This document shows, one piece after another, positions 39,350 through 41,522 of a DNA stretch of 41,522 nucleotides; the stretch's first letter is position 1; each line of letters begins with the position of its first letter. The position numbers were made by a program, and so were the translations under genes. Source of the stretch: CAYYTU01 sp964474655 (GTDB lineage Bacteria; Chloroflexota; Anaerolineae; B4-G1); contig CAYYTU010000025.1 of assembly GCA_964474655.1 (NCBI GenBank), positions 1-41,522 of the forward strand, written 5' to 3'. The notes below the pieces were generated by a model, which was not told the DNA's origin, searched no databases, and saw only the letters and a program-made list of their open reading frames with translations.

Positions 39350-39401
39350 ATGCTCACAGCGGATGTTCTCCATTGGATCTGCCCCAATCCCGACCACCTT
39401 G

Positions 39402-41411
39402 CTACTTCGCTTCGACTTCGTAGCTGTATGAGGCCGTCTCCGTGGTCACAGGGGCCAGCGCGCAGACAGCGATGACGGCCTTTTCGGTCTCCTCGCTCAA
39501 GGGAATGGTCCATTCGCCGCTCTGATCCGAGTCGAGCTCGAACCGCTCTACGCTGGTCTCGGGGCCGCGGAGAACCATCTGAACCAACCAGCGTTGAGGC
39601 AGCACGTTAGCGTGGCGGATGAAACCCTCGGCCTCCCAGCCGCCCCCATCCGCCTCGAAGTCGCTGAAATAATCGATCTCGGGGATGGAGATATCGTCGA
39701 GCACCAATCCAGGGCGATTGACCGCGTCATCAGTGATATACTCAAAGCGGACCAACACCTCCTGCCCGGCGTAAGCGGAGAGGTCGATCTCTTCTTGAAT
39801 CCATTCCGGTTCGTCTCCGCCGCTCTGGCCCGTGTAGGCCCACCCAAAGGAGTTGCCGTTCGGGTTGGTGTCGGTGCCGGACGGAGTGGTGAGGATCTCC
39901 CAAGTCTCACCGCCGTCACTGCTGGCCTCCACGTAAGCGTAGTCCCAGTCCGCTTCTATATCGTACCACGTCCAGAACTCAAGCGTCGCCTCGCTGACTT
40001 CTGACAGATCGAACGAGCGCGTAAGGCGCATATTGGAATCGTCGCCGCGGTTCGACCACCAGATATAGTCGCCGCTGTACGCCGAGGTATCCACCAGGCC
40101 GACCTGCGTGGAGCCGCCGAAGCGGAAAGTGAGCGGACTGGTGCCTTGCAGCTCGATGTAATCGGTCCCATGCTGATGAACCGTCGCGCTCTCCAATATA
40201 GGATAGGCGTTGGCGTAGTAAGTGGTCTCAATATCGAACGAGGGCAGGTTAATCTCCTGATAGCCATAGCGCCCATCGTCGAGGCTCGGATCATCCAACA
40301 AGTTGGCGATGACCCAGTCGGCGAAGAGATCATCGTAAGTTATGTCGATATTAAGATCGAATAACACGGCCTCCACGCTGGCGAAGGAATTTTCCGGATG
40401 GCTGACTAAAGCCCGTGTGGCCTCAGTGCCGAAGCGATCGAGGAAATAGGATGTGAAGAGATAGGCCGCGCCGTAGTTCGCGCCGGCCGTACCGGGACCT
40501 TCCGGCCAGGAGTTGAGCTGGGTATCCGGCGTCCTGACGAACTCCCATTCAGAGCCTCCCACATCAAGATCATTCAGGTACGTGGCCAGCTCGGAGAATC
40601 CCTCGTTCAACCAGGTCTCTTCGTTGCGGTCATTGTGCCAGTGAATCATATGCTGGAACTCGTGGGCCAGCACGCCGTTGTAGAAATCATCGTTGATGTT
40701 GACGTTTTCGATATTGATGTAGAACATCTCCATCTCGTTCGAATCCTCGCGCACTTCCTTGACAAATTGATCGGCGCTAGAGTAGTAACCAGCCACGCTG
40801 TTCCCCAGATTGCGAGCGTGGAGAATGCTTAGATGAGGATCGTTATCGACGCCGGGGGTCCATTCGGAGCCGAAGAACTTCCGATTGGTGGGGTATGTGC
40901 TCTCTTCGAACAAATCGGCCGCCATCTCCAGATTGCTCCGACTGAAACGCACACCCTCCTCCACCCACATATAGACGTGCGGGGTCTTGTATTCCAGGAC
41001 AGCCTGAATGTCGAACTGTTCATCGGTATCGACGTTGGAGACGTGAAACGTGCGCGTGGTGCCGACCGCGTAATCGGGCGAGCCTCCCGAGTTGGTGGTC
41101 CGGGGCGTGTCGGGGCCCAGGCCGCGAAGACGAACAGCCAGCTCGTGCAAATCACGCACCGGAATCACCGTCTCCTCAAGCGCTTCTTCGGTCTCGGTGC
41201 CCATCTCGCCCGCCGGATCGCGGGAGATGACCGGCGTGGAGGCCGGCGTAGGCGTGGCGAAGTTCGGCGGATCAATCGTAATCCTGGGGTCCAACACAAC
41301 CTCAGAATCATCCAGCCAGGTCCAGGTGATAGTCGTCCCAACGCAGCAGCAACACAAAAGCGCCACCAAGAGGGCGATCACTGCCAATATGATCAGAAAT
41401 TTCTTATCCAT
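39402..41411 (-). CDS. Secreted immune-inhibitor-A-like metalloprotease
   Basis: A 669-residue exported protein. Residues 5-24 form a membrane anchor ending in four consecutive Cys, possibly a lipid-modification or metal site. A Thr/Pro linker follows. The zinc site is HEFQH (His250, Glu251, His254) with the third ligand Glu270 in WLNEGFSE, typical of gluzincins of the M6/M30-type immune-inhibitor-A group. Residues about 470-600 form a jelly-roll/MAM-like module (SFDLSEVSEATLEFWTWYDIE, ASSDGGETWE) that binds substrate or surface. AGGAG lies six bases before the ATG. It stands alone at the window edge and converges on the transpeptidase gene. The remaining 41412-41522 shows only its upstream region. 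Confidence 0.88.
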   Translation of the reverse strand: MDKKFLIILAVIALLVALLCCCCVGTTITWTWLDDSEVVLDPRITIDPPNFATPTPASTPVISRDPAGEMGTETEEALEETVIPVRDLHELAVRLRGLGPDTPRTTNSGGSPDYAVGTTRTFHVSNVDTDEQFDIQAVLEYKTPHVYMWVEEGVRFSRSNLEMAADLFEESTYPTNRKFFGSEWTPGVDNDPHLSILHARNLGNSVAGYYSSADQFVKEVREDSNEMEMFYINIENVNINDDFYNGVLAHEFQHMIHWHNDRNEETWLNEGFSELATYLNDLDVGGSEWEFVRTPDTQLNSWPEGPGTAGANYGAAYLFTSYFLDRFGTEATRALVSHPENSFASVEAVLFDLNIDITYDDLFADWVIANLLDDPSLDDGRYGYQEINLPSFDIETTYYANAYPILESATVHQHGTDYIELQGTSPLTFRFGGSTQVGLVDTSAYSGDYIWWSNRGDDSNMRLTRSFDLSEVSEATLEFWTWYDIEADWDYAYVEASSDGGETWEILTTPSGTDTNPNGNSFGWAYTGQSGGDEPEWIQEEIDLSAYAGQEVLVRFEYITDDAVNRPGLVLDDISIPEIDYFSDFEADGGGWEAEGFIRHANVLPQRWLVQMVLRGPETSVERFELDSDQSGEWTIPLSEETEKAVIAVCALAPVTTETASYSYEVEAK

Positions 41412-41522
41412 AACTGCTCCTAGATTCCATAGCGGCTCTTAAACGTAGTCAAAATAGCTCGATCGCCGCTTACCTCGTGGCCCCAGCCCCCTAGATCGAC
41501 CTTTGCAGGGTAAAGTCCCCTA

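Overview
The window is about 41.5 kb of dense, GC-rich bacterial chromosome with short intergenic gaps, bacterial promoters and Shine-Dalgarno sites. A fused GlyQ-GlyS, a mevalonate kinase, Thr/Pro-rich secreted-protein linkers, a membrane ferritin/VIT protein and a proton-pumping pyrophosphatase together suggest a Chloroflexota member, perhaps class Anaerolineae. This is inference; there is no rRNA, and no tRNA gene was recognised by eye.

Layout. 1-6114 (+): glyQS (5' end outside the window), an antitoxin/Doc pair, a promoter-structured RNA-terminator unit, tyrS and sppA. 6150-10786 (-): a membrane-anchored lytic transglycosylase, an EF-G paralogue and two overlapping HAD phosphatases behind a long leader with attenuator-like hairpins and a tiny Cys-rich ORF. 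11216-12324 (+): a double-thioredoxin gene overlapping a gene whose thioredoxin-type CxxC reads UGA-Thr-Pro-Cys, a probable selenoprotein with a SECIS-like hairpin. 12353-24702 (-): galT, then a compact module of a Cas6-like protein, a zinc-ribbon protein of unknown family and a 1073-residue protein with three RAMP (Cas7-like) units; then dtd, trpS, acpS, two M16 peptidases and ugd. 25334-34817 (+): a KAP NTPase-SUMF1 fusion, a membrane ferritin/VIT exporter, a methyltransferase, a DUF4345-like protein, an unknown protein, hppA, an alpha/beta hydrolase and a TPR gene whose leader contains a hammerhead-ribozyme-like fold. 34819-35844 (-): mevalonate kinase. 36245-39330 (+): a glycosidase-like/M23 protein with a duplicated C-terminal module and an L,D-transpeptidase. 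39402-41411 (-): a secreted immune-inhibitor-A-like metalloprotease.

How it fits together. Translation and tRNA quality control (GlyRS, TyrRS, TrpRS, Dtd, EF-G-like) and envelope work (SppA, lytic transglycosylase, M23, L,D-transpeptidase, M16 pair, metalloprotease) dominate. Three items deserve most attention: the RAMP-only CRISPR-derived module with no cas10, cas1, cas2 or array in view; the UGA-containing thioredoxin-like gene; and the three-stem hammerhead-like RNA at 33921-34076. Several short foldback and dispersed repeats occupy the few real gaps.
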